Assembly (NCBI GenBank): GCA_000469685.2
Contig: LS997563.1
Location: 3,669,281 to 3,733,280 of the forward strand
Length of the DNA: 64,000 bases
Reading direction: 5' to 3'
Source: Haemonchus contortus
Taxonomy: Eukaryota > Nematoda > Chromadorea > Rhabditida > Trichostrongylidae
The notes under the pieces were generated by a model. That model was not told the origin of the DNA. It made no database searches and worked only from the letters and a program-made list of their open reading frames with translations. Position numbers and translations under genes: made by a program. Below are positions 1-13,700 of the stretch, piece by piece (positions within the stretch are counted from its first letter, which is position 1; the number at the start of each line of letters is the position of its first letter).

Positions 1-228
1 CAACTATTCAAGCTTTCATTCTGTCATATGAATGGTGTCGGACTTATCTGACAGGATAGAATTACTGACTGACTGTGTTTGCTTACCGTTTTCTTTTATT
101 TTCCACTTACTTCAATTTGTTAAACTTCACTTATTGTACGTCAGACAGTTCATTGTATAGGCCATACACGCATTCAAGGCTTAAATGGAACTTGAATGAG
201 GGGCGCATCCTAAAAGAGATTGACCGGT
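1..228 (+). repeat. tRNA-derived SINE, headless degenerate copy (copy 1)
   Basis: The body and tail of the window's SINE family are recognisable without the tRNA-like head. The order of landmarks matches the fuller copies: a GACTTATCTGACAGGAT segment corresponding to the family's GACTCGTCTGGGAGGAT, then CACTGACT-like sequence, then TTCATTGTATAGGCCATACA, then GGGGCGCATCC near 200. It is cut by the window edge and has an insertion of about 60 bases in the middle. Confidence 0.6.
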
Positions 229-696
229 GCAAGAAGGGTTCATTCTTTATCGTTCCACCCTGCTGCTGTTCCCCTTGTTTTTTTTTGCGGATGAACACAT
301 CGTGTCCAGATTCACAGGTTTCAGAAGTTGGACTCATTAATCTTAGACGAATGACTGAGGAATTTTTGATAAATTGCAAGTGGGCCAGCAGGTTGGACAG
401 ATAGACTTGCCAAGTGCTCTTAATTTTGAAAAGAAGGTAACAAGACATGATTGTTAATTATATAGAGGATAAAGTTCTTCGACATCGTCCTATCCGGGGC
501 AGCGTCCTGCACTCGGCTTGCATTCAAAGTCGCAATGCCAGTTCTGAATGTGCATGTGGCCTTCCTGGATTGATGGATGGCATGGTTGACCTGTTCGAGC
601 ATCGGATTCAAGTCCCAGACCATGCGCGTGTATGCTACTACACCACCTCTTCCCTGTGAATCTTTGATTCTTCGAAAGTGATATGCCCTTTTGGAA

Positions 697-1208
697 GAGC
701 GGCTCCACGCTAAACTTTTCGACCCTTCTTTCTCGTTTCACCATGCACCTCGGAATTTGGACTCCACGAAAGTAGAACGATCATGCAGTCAGTCAGCTCA
801 TTCACTGTGGAAGGGACGGTGCTTGGAATCACTCTAAACAGGCAAGTACACAAGGGAATCGGGGGTCCTAAGTTCCGTCAATGGACGAATATCAAAAATG
901 CCGTTGCTTACGCAAGAAATTGAAGATCAGGTGGGCTGGACACTTGACGCGATACCGTGATGACCGTTGGAAAAGTGCGGTACGGACTGGATCCCTCGGG
1001 ACGTCAAGTGAACGCTAGGTCGGGCGTTAGCGCGATAGTCAGACTTACTGACAACAGTTTTGAACGAGAAGGCTGCTATGCCTCGTGCCTCTGAAGCAAT
1101 GACGATCCACTGGACCACTTTGACTCGAGACAAGGACGTTTACTGACGATGCTCGCGTCCGTTGGAGGAAATCGATAATTAACGGGACGACAGGTGATAC
1201 AAGTGATG
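697..1208 (+). mobile_element. RTE-type non-LTR retrotransposon, short 5'-truncated 3' fragment
   Basis: This stretch is a decayed relative of the C-terminal end of the RTE at 11844-14537, in the opposite orientation. Read on + it keeps recognisable pieces such as IRWAGHLTRYRDDRW (the large copy has [15 protein letters not shown]) and HWTT near 1110. The 3' end matches the large element's terminus, GGGACGACAGGTGATACA, at about 1177-1196. Stops and frameshifts break the frame. It ends in the same GGTGATACA-type short repeat, which is typical of RTE 3' ends. It lies just upstream of receptor gene A and has no coding role. Confidence 0.85.
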
Positions 1209-1553
1209 ACCTTCTAAAATCACGTAACCGATTTTGATTATGATGATTTTGAGGAATTGCGTGAATACGATTTTATTGAAACCTTGTACATGAATCTATT
1301 TTTTTCTTTGAATCAACCATTTCTTTCTGCTATGACGCAAACTTCTAGATCTGAACCAATTAAGACGAAATAAAAACATCCCATATTATATTATTCCAAA
1401 AAGTTTCATCCAGCAGTAAGCCACTTTAAGTGACTCCGCCTTCAATTTCATGCTTTATTTAATGGCTCCGCTGGTAAGAGCCGTGTACCTACGGTAACCA
1501 GCCCAAATAGGAGAAGTCTTTTCATAGCTGTAGCTGAAAGCAATCGACTCAGT

Positions 1554-4500
1554 ATGGTCAGTAATACTATTTGCCTCTACGTGAACTTATTCTTGGTTAT
1601 TGTGAACATCCTTCAAATCCTTGCCAATTTTGTTGTGCTGATCGCTTGGTGTACATCAACGAGACTGCTTCGTAACGATAACTTGATCCTTCTCGTCTCA
1701 CTCGCCTTCATCGACTTTATCTACGCTGTTCTACAGATTCCCTATTTGACGGTTCTAATCGCTGGAACTAAGCCGAATGGTAAGCCCGTCATAGAGATTT
1801 TTATTCTTGGAATAGGGTCCATGCCATTGCATTTTATGGCCAATACTGCGTTCCATTAATGACCACTTTATTCCATTCCTATTCTTAAAGTCAGTACTTC
1901 TTGCTGCTGAATTTTGCAGCAAAAACAGCAAAAGATTTGGTTTCTTGGTACATGGTCTGCCAGTTCCAGGTGAAGACAGAATATATCATCAAAGGGAAGC
2001 CTGAAGTTTTACAAAAACTGGATTCCTTAGTGAGAAACCTCCATATCTACATCGTAACCATACACGTAGATGCAAAAGAAGTTTTATAATTTCTCGAAAG
2101 CATTGGAAATTCAGAGGGCTTAGTTAAATCCAATTCATCAATGGAACTCCTACGACTTATCTGTCAAGCCCGCAGGTCCGAATGACTCATATTATGCCCC
2201 AATGGGCGCATACGGCACCAAATTACCTGGTCAAATAGAGCGAATTTAATTCAGTAATCCTGCTGCCAGTAGACTTGTGCTGGCTCCGCCTCCATCCACT
2301 TTATAGAGGTTGCTTCATGAAACATATCAAAACCATGAGAAATAACTGATATCCTTAGGTGTTCCACCAGACTACAATCCATGGTTGATCGTTCTACTTG
2401 GTGGACCATCAGCAGCTTTGTTAAAATCAGGATGGGCTATCACAAATGCAATAGCTATTGATCGAGTGGTAGCGTTGCGTTTTCCGGTACAATACTATAA
2501 ACGGTCCAAACGAAAGTGAGTTTCATATTTCATATCAGATATTCTGCTCTCTTGAAATACTATCACTTTTGAGTACCTGTAAATGAAAATAGTTAAGCTT
2601 TCATCAACTTTATGGGTGCAGTAGCCCAGAAATTGATAATTTCCTTAGTTTTGCTGGACAGTGTATAGGTGAATTATGGCTCGGCCACTTCATTTAGGCT
2701 TTACGCGCTAGCAATGGTTGTAAACAAAAACATTTCCACAACCTATGAGTTTTTGTAGTCGTACAGTGAATAAGTAATTTTTTTACTGGAGCATAGCAGA
2801 AAAAGCAAAATCGTCACTATCACATGATTTGCTCTTACCTCCTATTGCAATTCCGAGATGTAGCGCGCTTATACAAATGAGAAAGATTAGTTCTAATTAT
2901 TATTAACAGGCATTTGTATAATAACTACGATTTATCGAAGAATTGAATTTCTGTGAACTGGGAGAAGGCCAGTAGAGTTTCAGTGGTGAGAGCAAAGTGT
3001 CTGCGAGGGCATAAGTTGGCAGGGGAAAGGGTATGGGGTGAAAATATTAGGTTGATGCATAATTAATGCGGATTTTTTCGCGGCTTTTTTTCTCTCGATA
3101 GAATTTGAACATTGAGTTCGGGTTTTTTTCTAGAAATGGTCTACTTGGTTTCCTCTACAAGAATATACTCAAAAAACCATCCGCATATTCGCGAAATTAG
3201 GCTTAACTGCTTCGAGAAAGATTGGAAGGTGGCACAGTCATTCCGCGATCTCAGTAACTTTTCGGCGATCGAGCAATCAGCCAAAACCAACCCAAAAATG
3301 GGATCTGCCCCTAAATCTGCCTTATTCACCAGCAGAAACTTCTATGGATTATCTCGTCAACCGTTCATCGAAAAAACAGCAAGAGAATAGAAGTGACGTC
3401 GATTTGGATGACTTGATCGCCGATGTCAAGGCGAGGATCGCCCGTAAGGGTCAAAACTTCTTCGCTTTTGGGATTCGACTAAATAATCAATGGGAAGCAG
3501 TGCTTGACGTAGATGATGAATAAGTTCCGGAGTAAATATTTGAATATGTCTTTGCTTAGTATTACTATAGTTTCTTTAAGTAATACTTGCTGGAAAAAAT
3601 CCGCAGTAATTATGCATCAACCTAATATTTTAGAACTAAATTCTGCTTCGATTATTTGTAAAAACCATTTTCTTGCCAAGATCCAATGTCATCAAGTATA
3701 GCAGAGGATTTCGCCTCCTATGCCACTGTCAGGAACTTTGTGAACACCCAGCTCTAGAGTACATATGTAGTTGTGACCAGCATTCATGAAGTGATGATTT
3801 TTAACAGCCACAATTTCAGTTGGTCAATTGGAGCATTCGCCTTCGCGATAGTATTAGCATTTATTGATTGGATAGTTCTACAGCGTACAGTAACTATCCG
3901 AAGACTACCGTACTGCACCTCTTTTGGCTGTTTCACAAATGATGTACGGTAACTTCATAATAATTTATTCATTGTATCAATGAGATTTCTTCTCAAGTTT
4001 TTCCGTGCTTATTCGGGACTTTCGAATATGGTGCTAACGTTTCTTTTGTGTATCCTGATTATGGTGATATTATACTATCTCTGCAAGGGCTCAAAAACTA
4101 CGTCCTTATCGGCCGAAATTGAGATGCAAAATAGGCATAGGATTGACAAAAACGTATGTTTTCATAAGATTTTTGTGTCTTCTTCCTAGACCCAATTTCT
4201 ACGTCATCATTCTTTAAAACACGGAAAATCCAATGTTCTAAGCAATTCTTTCTGCAAAGCCCCTATCTCATTGTTTGTCCCCTATTCAAACGCAGAAATG
4301 TGGCAGTACTTACAACGAATGGAACTCATGTGTTCGCTCATTTGTTGCACTTCAGCTTCAATGCCCTCATGCTCAAAAGGAGAGGCAACCATGAAACTGG
4401 CTCTGAGATTAACCTTTGAGATGAACCTCAATTATAGCATAAGGGACGCGTCGGGTCGGGAAAAGACCTCGTAATGGGCTAATAAGGGCCCCAAACTGGG

Positions 4501-5338
4501 CTAAGTCGACGTTCACACCCGAAGACGGACGAGTCTCATGGCATTATAGAAGCTGTAAAAACTGCACCATTCGTACCGGGACGCACACTTTACATGTAGG
4601 CACCCTACTGTAGCCAACTACATATATGAATTGGCGCACACATATGGACAGCTCGTCCAAATATGCCTCCTACGCAACCTTTGTCGTCACGTTCTCGTCC
4701 AAACCCTAGTTCTTCTACTGTTTTGAAGCTCTCTATTTCTCTGAATGCGCCGACTTTTTTCGCCTTTTTGTCCACTAGTCTGGACTAACCCTTCCATCAT
4801 TCGTCTCAGACTAGATACCCCAGAATGGTCGTGAACTATGCCTTTGAGAAACCATTTGTCCCAAATCTGTGAGCTGACGAATACCTGGAACTTTTAATAA
4901 ACCTTCATTTTCCAGGCTAACCGGGTCTCAATGCACATCTTGTTTGTATCAGCTTTAATGGGAGTCGTGCCTGGAATCTTAAACGGGCTTGCAAGTATTT
5001 TACATAAACCTGTAAGTTGTTCATTCGGTGTTGTGAACTCTACAATAACTGTTTGGTAAGGCGTTTCTTACATTACTTATGGCATAGGCATTTACTCAAC
5101 TAAATGGAAGATTTTAAGAAGATCAGAAAGTGAAGAACGAGTACAATTTCAAAGCAGAAGAAACTGATTATTTCAGCTATTAGACGAGATAGTATTCTTC
5201 GTTGGAACTTGCGCAACAGTGTCTGTACTCTCCCACGCATTCGTAATCGCGTTAGCTCATCAAGAAGTCAGGCGATCTATCTTGACTCGGATGTTTCGAA
5301 AAACAACTATGCAGCGGAGTCATGTAGGACCAATGTAG
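1554..5338 (+). CDS. Gene A: nematode 7TM chemoreceptor (srbc-like), six exons, intact
   Basis: Likely a G-protein-coupled serpentine chemoreceptor in the membrane of chemosensory neurons. Hand-built exons are 1554-1779, 2359-2515, 3820-3943, 3998-4153, 4916-5011 and 5177-5338: 921 nt, 306 aa, no internal stop. The donors are GTAAGC, GTGAGT, GTACGG, GTATGT and GTAAGT. Hydrophobic segments lie at about residues 11-32, 43-70, 86-109, 129-148, 176-197, 222-250 and 256-279. A DRY-like Asp110-Arg111 (IDRVVALRFP) ends TM3, and two cysteines (PYCTSFGCF) sit in the second extracellular loop. The basic tail is short (RRSILTRMFRKTT). The start is the ATG of MVSN, which aligns with MITN in genes B and C. 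Assignment to srbc rather than another nematode family is tentative. Intron 2 holds a mariner relic. Confidence 0.82.
3047..3625 (+). mobile_element. Internally deleted mariner with MADE1/Hsmar1-like ends (intron 2 of gene A)
   Basis: Terminal inverted repeats start TTAGGTTGATGCATAATTAA and end with the near-complement TTATGCATCAACCTAA, flanked by TA dinucleotides at 3045-3046 and 3626-3627. Inside, the + strand keeps transposase-like C-terminal sequence ending FFAFGIRLNNQWEAVLDVDD, which matches the way mariner transposases end (L..GI..L..W..VVD.DG). It is 579 bp against about 1.3 kb for an intact mariner, and no open transposase remains. The ends resemble the primate MADE1/Hsmar1 type more than the other mariners in this window. 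That comparison is from memory. Confidence 0.8.
4480..4800. repeat. MITE-like repeat related to copies at 11500, 20400, 22260 and 44570 (intron 4 of gene A)
   Basis: Shared landmarks are CTAATAAGGGCCCC, AAGTCGACGTTCACACCC, GACGAGTC, CAGCTCGTCCAAATATG and CACGTTCTCGTCC. Other copies carry AACTCGTCCGCCTT, GTGTACGTCGGCTAAGCCG and GACGAGTTGTCCAAATGTGT. No coding sequence was seen. Its ends are not clear here. Confidence 0.45.
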
Positions 5339-5656
5339 GACGACGATCCTTCGACACCGCTGGCAAAGTGGGTATCGTGTATTAGCTTCCCGGGATAATA
5401 CTGACTGATAACCCTTTTCAGACATGTTGTGTTGCTCCTAGTGAAAGAAGGGTCTGGAACAATTGCAATCACTTTGCTGTGTGGGGATTCAGTCTACTGC
5501 TGAGGTAGGAGGCAAGATGTTCCGTCGAAACTGAAGCTCTTTCATTCAGTTCCTTCAGGGAACGAAAGACAGGGTGTTTCCAAACTTCTCATAAGTTATA
5601 TAACATGTCCGCCTGTTTTCTCAAAATTTTTTCCTATTAATATATTTTGAATTATT

Positions 5657-5950
5657 CAAGGATAGAGTCCTTGGGCGTTGTCAACCCCGTCTAAGGGATG
5701 CGCCCCGCATTCGACTCCTACCTAGAGTCGTAGTGGCATATTGAATGCGTGTGTGGCCTATTCATTGACTTGCGGTAGCCAGCCGCTGTATGAGTCAGTG
5801 CTTTCATTTTCCCGAACGAGTATGATACCAATTAGCTGACCCCGAAAGAATGACGGGTTTGGTTGGCTTAAGCGGACATCGATCCGGGATTCGAACTCGT
5901 GACCATGCGTGTGAGATAGTGCGCTACCTGCCACTATAGTACCACAGCCT
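5657..5950 (-). repeat. tRNA-derived SINE, full-length (copy 2)
   Basis: Read on the minus strand, it starts with a tRNA-like head (GGTACTATAGTGGCAGGTAG near 5930) with a B-box-like TTCGAATCCCGG near 5895. The family body follows: GGCTTAAGCCAACCAAACC, AATTGGTATCATACTCG, TATAAGCCAC-like sequence and GAATGCGGGGCGCATCCC. The tail is GACAACGCCCAAGGACTCTATCCTT. This is one of the best full copies for building a consensus. Confidence 0.8.
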
Positions 5951-8900
5951 TGTATTGGCCAATATGTCGACTAATTTTTATTACCTTTGCCCATGAATCT
6001 CCATTGCGTTTTCTTGATGAGTTAGGCGAACATCTGCGCTCAAAATCCTGCACTACAGTTGCTTTGTTTGAGGTTTGCCCTCTTTTGCAACAAAATTTAT
6101 GACTTGGCATTGACTGCTCTGTTGTTCAGTTCCCCTTTGCACCACGCGGACATTTTTTCTATTCTCAACCAAATTAATGGGCCCATTACCTTTGAAAGTA
6201 CAAGGTTCTTATGATAATTGAATTGCTTCTGGTAAGCGTTAACGATAAGCGGGTGGAAGCATGCAATACTTGCTAAGGAGGGCAACGAATTCTTGATCAT
6301 TAATACAACTGTTACTTAATTTTGTTCTGTCCGTTGTGACGGTGTATTACTTGCAGAAACATTCTAATTAATATCTTATGAGAAAAACAACCCAGTTTAC
6401 ATAATTTAGGGTGTCGCAAATCAGACAGTCTAGGCATAACACTGAGTAGGCGGTAGGTTCACAATAAGCTTATGATGTTCGAAAAACTTTGTTGCTATGG
6501 AAACCACACTTTAGAGTTCTATATGAAAGTAAAAATTTGTTCTGGAATACGACCACCAAGCTTCAGTGAGCAATAAAAGAATACATTGCCATTTGTAGGT
6601 CACCCGGTGCTTGGATCCCCTAGCTTATGGAATGATGCCAACCCCATATCCAGCACCTGGAAGTGATGGATTGTTCCTTGATGTAGATGACCCTGTATGA
6701 GCTACAGAAATTCGTAGCAATTCTCGTGGTTCAGGTTGTTCTTTGTGAGCGGCATTCATTGGTCACTATCCTTATGTGCATCCTTATCCTCATGTGCACC
6801 ACCATGAATTCTAAGGGGCGTATGTCACCTGGACCTCAGAATTTTCATCATCACAGCTACTACGACAGTAATTAACTTCGGCCGTTCTGCGGAAGGTGGT
6901 CTCCGAAAAAGAATATGCAATCGTGTGACGAAATTCAGGGCAAGAGCCTTCCAATCTCTCCCAGTCGCTCGTTTCAGCTCAGGCAATAATATCCCAAGGA
7001 CTATCATTTTGCGCAGAAAATGGCATTTCAGTTGGTACAAGACACGTCTGCGAGTATAGAAGCCGTGACTCCAATTTTGGGTGGCCACCGCAAATCATTA
7101 TATCGGGAATACGCACTCAGTAAGACACCACGATTCCGAAAGAAAGTTGAACGCAGTGGCCCCCACCAAAACGGGCCAGCGCGTTCAACTATCGTAGTAA
7201 GGCATGCACATCCTGGCCATTAACTTATTTTTATATGTGTATCGATCCTTTCTAAATACAAAAATCAGTTGATATGCGCTTCCTGTAGAACAATGATATT
7301 CTGCGTTCTGCATGTGTCTCAATCTGACATAAATGTTGAAATTTTTGTGTGATAGTTTTCACGAGGTGGATTCTCTAATGTATACAATTATTTCCAGGAA
7401 TGCTTGGAAATGAAGCTAAATCATGGTCAACTTTTGCTCACATATGGAATAAAATAACACTACGTCGAAGTTTCAAGTCACTTCACTTTCATCACATCGT
7501 TCGAACAGAAGGAGTTTTGCATAATTGTTTTCAAAGTTATCGAAATGTCTACTGAAGCTCACATAATTTGCATTGGAGCAACACCTGTTCTTTGATTTCT
7601 TTATCAATTGTGCAATAGCTTTTTTTTCGAAAAAGGAAGAAGCAAGAAAGTTTTACACCGTCAAAATCGTCGAGGTTTTGCTCAGTCATGATTTTTCTGT
7701 TTATTTACGAGTCTCAAAAAAGCTGATTAGGCTGGTTCGTCGTTTACCAGCCAGAATGACCCTGAGGAGCACTTCTGAGACATGCAGATTTTTCCTTGAA
7801 TTTTTCCTCTTTTTCTCTTCGTGGCACCGAGACAAGCGAAAGTCTTGAGATGTAGCGTTTGTATAGCAGCTCCATTCCGTGTTGGAGCCCACTGATCTTC
7901 AACATCTTCAATGAGAGGAGCGAACAGTTTTTCCTGCCCGCTACAGTCAACACACTTTCAAATGAATCAGTCGTCTGCAGCCATTGCCCACCATAGAAGA
8001 TCAGAGGACGTGCAGGTCCCTGGCGTTTCTTAAAAGCTGCCTAAGAAGAAGACATCATGAATTTGAAAATTGAGGTTTGCAGGTTAAGGTTTTGAGGTAA
8101 AACTAGGAGCAGTGGCTCCAATTATTTACCATCTGTGTGACAATCTGGAAACGGAAGCAAAATTGTTGATCGCTGGACTGAATAACGTCACTAGAAGCAT
8201 TTGACTGTTCAAAACAAGCCCACTCTTGAATTAACATCCGATAATTCTACTGGATTTAAGTATGCAACGGTGCGAGTGTTTATCCATCGTCAGCGTTGTT
8301 TAAGACCTTGTCCCAGCAGAGATAATTGAGAGGTACATGAAATCTCTTTAAAAATAAGCTATTGTAAGGATGGAATTCCCCATGTTTTGGCTGATACAAG
8401 CAGTTTTAAAGGTCCCGTGAGCTCCTGATACAGTAACCCCTCACACCAATAATCAGCAAAACACACCATGGACCTCACCAAAGGTACCTTTTCACTGGGT
8501 TTGGAGACGCTTGGGTTTGTTTTCGTACCTTTGTGCTATGTTTGAAGGCGCTTGGGTGTGTCTACTGTATAACATATTTACGGAACTTTAAAATCCGTCT
8601 TGTCGGGTTGACCAGGCTACAGAGTAATGAGGCTCTTGTTTGGGGCCAAATTGGGAATCCGAGATCTCTGAGACTCCAGTTCTGTTGTGTTTATTTCGTG
8701 GGCTACCGTGATGAGGTCGCATTCCTCTACAGGAACTTTCTGATTATGCCCATTTCATAGTTATTTTTCCTGAGTATTTCATGCTTTCGAAAATTCAGTA
8801 GAGTCGGCTAAGTAGGAAGCAACTCTTGGTGTAGTTCCAAGCGACTTGGATATCAATCAAGTTGCGATGGAATGTTTAGATTGTTAGTCGTGGCCTTTGC

Positions 8901-10558
8901 GCTGACAGTTCCTTTGTTTCCTGGGGTTAATACAGATTCTATGATTGGGAATTTTGCCCCAGTCATCACTCACCCCTGCATCCTGTTGTGAGAAAGGGTA
9001 AACATGGGTCAGGATAGATGATTGCGTTTATTTGCCCCTTAGACTTTCCATGAAAACCTCGTCGAGCACTAATACCTCAATGTGATTAATTTGCCCACTT
9101 GCGCTGCAGCGTAATTCCAGTTAACGGCACATTTCAACAAATGGGCTCAACATTCAACTTTGTGTCTAGTTCCTGTTGAAGCAACTGAACGGTCAAAGGT
9201 GGTAGTTAACATCGGCACAACTTAGTGGACGCGTTGAAGAAAAGGTAAATAGTTAGGCTTCCGGTCTACGGTGGGAGCTTCAAAATTTTCTAAGACAACA
9301 TCATAAGCGTTTTCCCATGATTTTTTGCTGAGCTCGAAGAAATTCAAAAAGTAATTGGTCTCAGTTCTACTGCCAGCTAAGGCGTCTGGTTCCGAAGAAC
9401 CTAATACCTGACACACTTCCGTTTTTAGGTATAATGAAATCCTGCAAAAAATTAAGCCATTTATTCTTCCATCGTCAATTATTTACAGATAATCCACATC
9501 ATGAATGTTGATCCGTCTTCATGTCAAGTAAACTTGTGCATTTGTTGGTCGAGAATCTCTGTGTTTTATTTGTACTACGTAGGGGGGTTACAGTTATTGG
9601 TACGGTGATAGCAAAGAACTTATCAAACGACTAGCAAAAGTAGAAAAGTCTATAATTTTGAGGCACAGTTCACAATGATTTTGAGGTAACCTCTTCAAGT
9701 TGAAAAGCGGAAGCGTTGAAGTATGCATCGGTTGCGAAGGAAGCGAGAAAAACCGCTTACTTTGCCAAGGATAAGACATCCCGGAAGTAGAGAAAAGAGA
9801 GTTCTTACGAGATTATCATAACGGAAACGTCATAGAAGGGGAACCTGTACCATGGGAGATTGGCACGCACACCATCTCATTTGCATCAAAGCCGTCGAGT
9901 CAGCCCTGCCAACTATTGCACAAGTCACTGCTCCGTACACCGCACCGCTCATGTGCTCCGTGAAAATCATTGACAGAGAGATCAAGAGAAGTGGCACTCT
10001 GTTTTACCTGAAACAGCCTCTTGCAGTCTGTCCTTCCTCATTCAGTGATGTTCACTAACAGTACGAACAGTAACAGATACGGTACTGATCTTCATCAGCC
10101 GCAATTGAGAGGCTCAGCTCAACGGCCTGGTCCACCTTTCAAATACTGGACTCGCTCTCCACCGGTGAGCGGAGATCCGCCCCCCCCCCCCCCCCTGAAG
10201 CCTGGATAGAACAAGTTAGAGCGTCCAAAAATGTGGCCATTTTGCGTTTCTACACTAAACCTAGCCTTGTGGGTGAGTGTCAGCTTACTCGTTGCCCTGA
10301 TTCCCTTTTTTCGAGGAAGATCCCCGCTCCTTAGCGAGCCATTTCTCCTCGTTTGAGCCCTCTCTGAGTCCTTATAGTCCCGGTCTATCTAGGCCTTCCA
10401 CCGAACTGGCAGCGTCACCTATTTTATACTGGAACGCAACAGATTCTTCACAGGAATATTTCTTGAAAACCATTTCTTATCGTGAACTGCGCTCTGAATG
10501 AAAAGGATACGAGAAACTACAGCACTGATAGGAAGCTTACAAATGAAATGTACAGGGT

Positions 10559-10564
10559 TTTATT
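10559..10564 (-). promoter_or_regulatory. Candidate poly(A) signal of gene B
   Basis: AATAAA on the minus strand about 160 bases beyond the gene B stop codon. It is the first such hexamer seen downstream. It is supported by position only. Confidence 0.4.
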
Positions 10565-10725
10565 ACACAGCTACAGCACAAGTGAAGCAAGTAAATGTAA
10601 TCGCGATTCACTATCACTGACAACCGTAGCGTAACAGCAAGTCTGATAGCAGACGCTTCAGGCAGGCTAAGACCTGCACTTTTGGAGAATCTATGGCGGA
10701 CGTGCTGTCTATCCGAAGAATGAAG

Positions 10726-13700
10726 TCAATAAGTGACGATACTACTGCGTCGACCGGATGTTCTTTGAAACAACGTTGACACCGTACCGGTATATTGAGT
10801 ACGTTGTTTAGGATTTAGACGAAAAATCTTATACATAATGGCTTCTCTGATTTCTCGATGGGCCATAGCGAATATGAATGCGTGAGAGAGCCCAGACAGT
10901 GTGGCGCAAGTGCCGACAAAGAACGAAATCTCGTCCAGTACCTGAAAACAAATGGTTGCTTCTCAATTTTGAAAAAAAATCTATCACTTCATCTCTCTGC
11001 TCATAACAAGTTGTCGCACTTCAGTTCCGAACACCCTAATTAAGTAAGTGCTAAACCAATCAGAAAAACAGACCAGTATTATGCATAAACAACTCACTGG
11101 AAGATAAACAAAGAGTCCAAGACCGTTCAAGCATCCTGGCACAACACCCATCAAGGCTGATACGAGTAGGATATATATCGCCACACGATTCGCCTAAGGA
11201 AGGATCATAGTTGCTTTTACTTCCCAATTCGACTTGAAGGAACAGTATAGTATTGGTGAATCCAGTTTTGGACAGATTGTGGAAGTGGTAGGCCAGAATG
11301 ACGCAAAAGGAACGAAGGAAATGTAAAAATAGGCGGCTTAATAGAAAATAAAAATAGAATAGAAAGCTGAGGTTCCATGAGCATTTATTTACTATTTATT
11401 TATCCAATGGCAAGCATGTTTAGTTGCCCAGTAGAAACAAAAGTAAAATTCACAGCAAGATTCACACAAAAACACAAATGATGCATATATTTGGAATTCA
11501 AACCCACCAAAACCTAAAGAGTACTTGTTTGGGATAATTGGTAGTTGTGCGCGAATGTTTCGACAAAAGTTGCGTGGAAGAGTTTCTGGACGAGTTGTCC
11601 AAATGTGTGCCATTGCGTACAGCTAGCTACAGTAGGTTGCCTGCGTGCCACGTGTTCGTCCAGTTGCGAAGCCGTGAACATTCGTCTGCCTTGGGTTTGC
11701 ACGTCGACTGAGTCAATTTCGGGGCCCTCATTAAGTCCTATCTTGGCCATTTTACCACAACGTTCCTTGGTTTTCAATTTCGTGGTGAGCCTGTTAGTCA
11801 TCTACGAGTTGGCCTTAAGCGTTAAATAACTGGAAACACTGTATCACCTGTATCACCTGTCGTCCCGTTGATCGTCGATTTCCTCGAGCGGGCGCCAGTA
11901 ACGTCTCCATTCGTCCCTGTTACGAGCCAGAGTGGTCCAATGAATCGCTCCAGGGACACGAGGATCAACATTCCTTTCGTTCAGAGCTTTCGTGAAGAAG
12001 TCTGACCATCTCGTTGGCGGCCTTCCTGGAGTTCGTTTGATGTCCCGAGGGATCCAGTCAGTAACCGCCCTGGTCCAACGGTCATCACTATATCGCATAA
12101 CGTGTCCGGCCCACCTGATCTTCGATTTCTTGGCGTGGTCAACGGCATCCCTGATCTTCGTTCGTTGACGGAGCTCGGAACTCCGGATTCCCTTCTGCAC
12201 TTGCGTGTACAGGGAAATTCCGAGCATCGTCCTTTCCAAAGCGCGTTGAGCAACGCTGACAGCATGCTCATCCTGCTTTCGTAGACTCCAAGTCTCTGAG
12301 GCGTACGTCAAAGCAGGAAGAACAGCAGCGTCGAAAAGGTGAGCGCGGAGCCGGATGTTCTTTGTCTTCTTCACTACTCCCTCGATATTCTTAAATGCTC
12401 CCCACGCAGCGCGTTTCCTTCTGCACAGCTCCGGAGCTAGGTCGTTCATCATGTTGACTTCCCGACCTAGATACACATAGCTAGAGCATTCGGAGATATT
12501 CTTTCCGTTTAGCGTGAAGGGAGCATCAGGTACCAAACCGTTTTTCATGAACATCGTCTTCGTTAAGTTCAGTCTCAATCCGATCTTTCCACAAGCATTG
12601 TCAAACTCGGCCAGCATTCGTTCCGCCTGCTCGATGTTCGGTGTTATGAGAACGATGTCGTCTGCAAAGCGGAGGTGATGTAGACAGCAGCCGTCGACCT
12701 TCACTCCCAAGTCTTCCCATTCCAAATGACGCATGATATTCTCGAGAGCGGCACTGAAAAGTTTGGGCGATATGGTATCGCCCTGCCGGACACCTCTCTT
12801 AACGTTGATAATGACTTCCTTGTAGAATGGTGAAATCCTGGTCGTAAAGTTGTCGTAGAGCTCACGAAGCATCCTTATATATTGAGTAGGAGCACCCTGG
12901 TTGCCCAGGGCTTCGATTACCGCTTCTGTCTCGACAGTGTCAAAGGCTTTCTTCAAATCGATGAACGTAAGACATAGCGGCATTTTGTACTCTCGCGATA
13001 CTTCAATGAGCCTTGTTAGGGTGTGGATATGATCGATTGTACTGAACCCTTTCCGAAACCCTGCTTGCTCGCATGGCTGTCCTTCATCTAATATTCTGCC
13101 AATCCTGTTTAGGATGACACGAGTGAAAAGCTTGTAGATTACGGACAGCAGGCAGATTGGGCGATAATTGCCAATATCGTCTGGATCTCCCTTTTTGTAC
13201 AGCAATACAGTCTTGCTAATTTTCCACGACGTGGGTGCTTTGCATTCCGACAGGTACCGCGTCAAGAGCCTAGCCAGAGTTTTGATGATGACTTGTGGTA
13301 TACTCTTCAGATGTTCTGGTTTGATCCTATCGGGACCGGGCGCTGTACAGTTCTTCATCGACTTGATGGCATGTCGTATTTCGGAAGGGAGAACCGAAGG
13401 AGCGATATATTCGTCTTGCCTGAGATGGTGAGTAGGCAGGTAGACGTGGCTGTCGAAGAGATCCGAGTAGAAGTCGTAGATGACCTTCTCCATTGCCCTC
13501 CGGGATGCAGTAACGGTTCCGTCAGGACGACGAAGGGAGGTCATCTTGGTCTTGTAGTTGGCGAAGCTCCGTCGGGCTTTGCGAATGCTCCTTCCGGCCT
13601 CGGCGGCTTCGTCCATGACTGCTGCTCTTCTCTCTTTCAGATCTTCCTTTATCGCTTCTATGCATTGCTTCGCAAGTTCGGACGTTTGTTGATAATTGCC

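Larger units (their letters stand above)
5339..10725. other. Intergenic spacer between convergent genes A (+) and B (-)
   Basis: No supported gene was found. The stretch contains one full reverse-oriented SINE (5657-5950), an AGGCACAGTTCACAATGA-type MITE end near 9661, a run of 16 C at 10180-10195, and a degraded MITE copy ending near 10487 (ATCGTGAACTGCGCTC). The remaining open frames are under 95 codons, often begin at non-ATG codons and show no known domain or splice-supported structure. Confidence 0.6.
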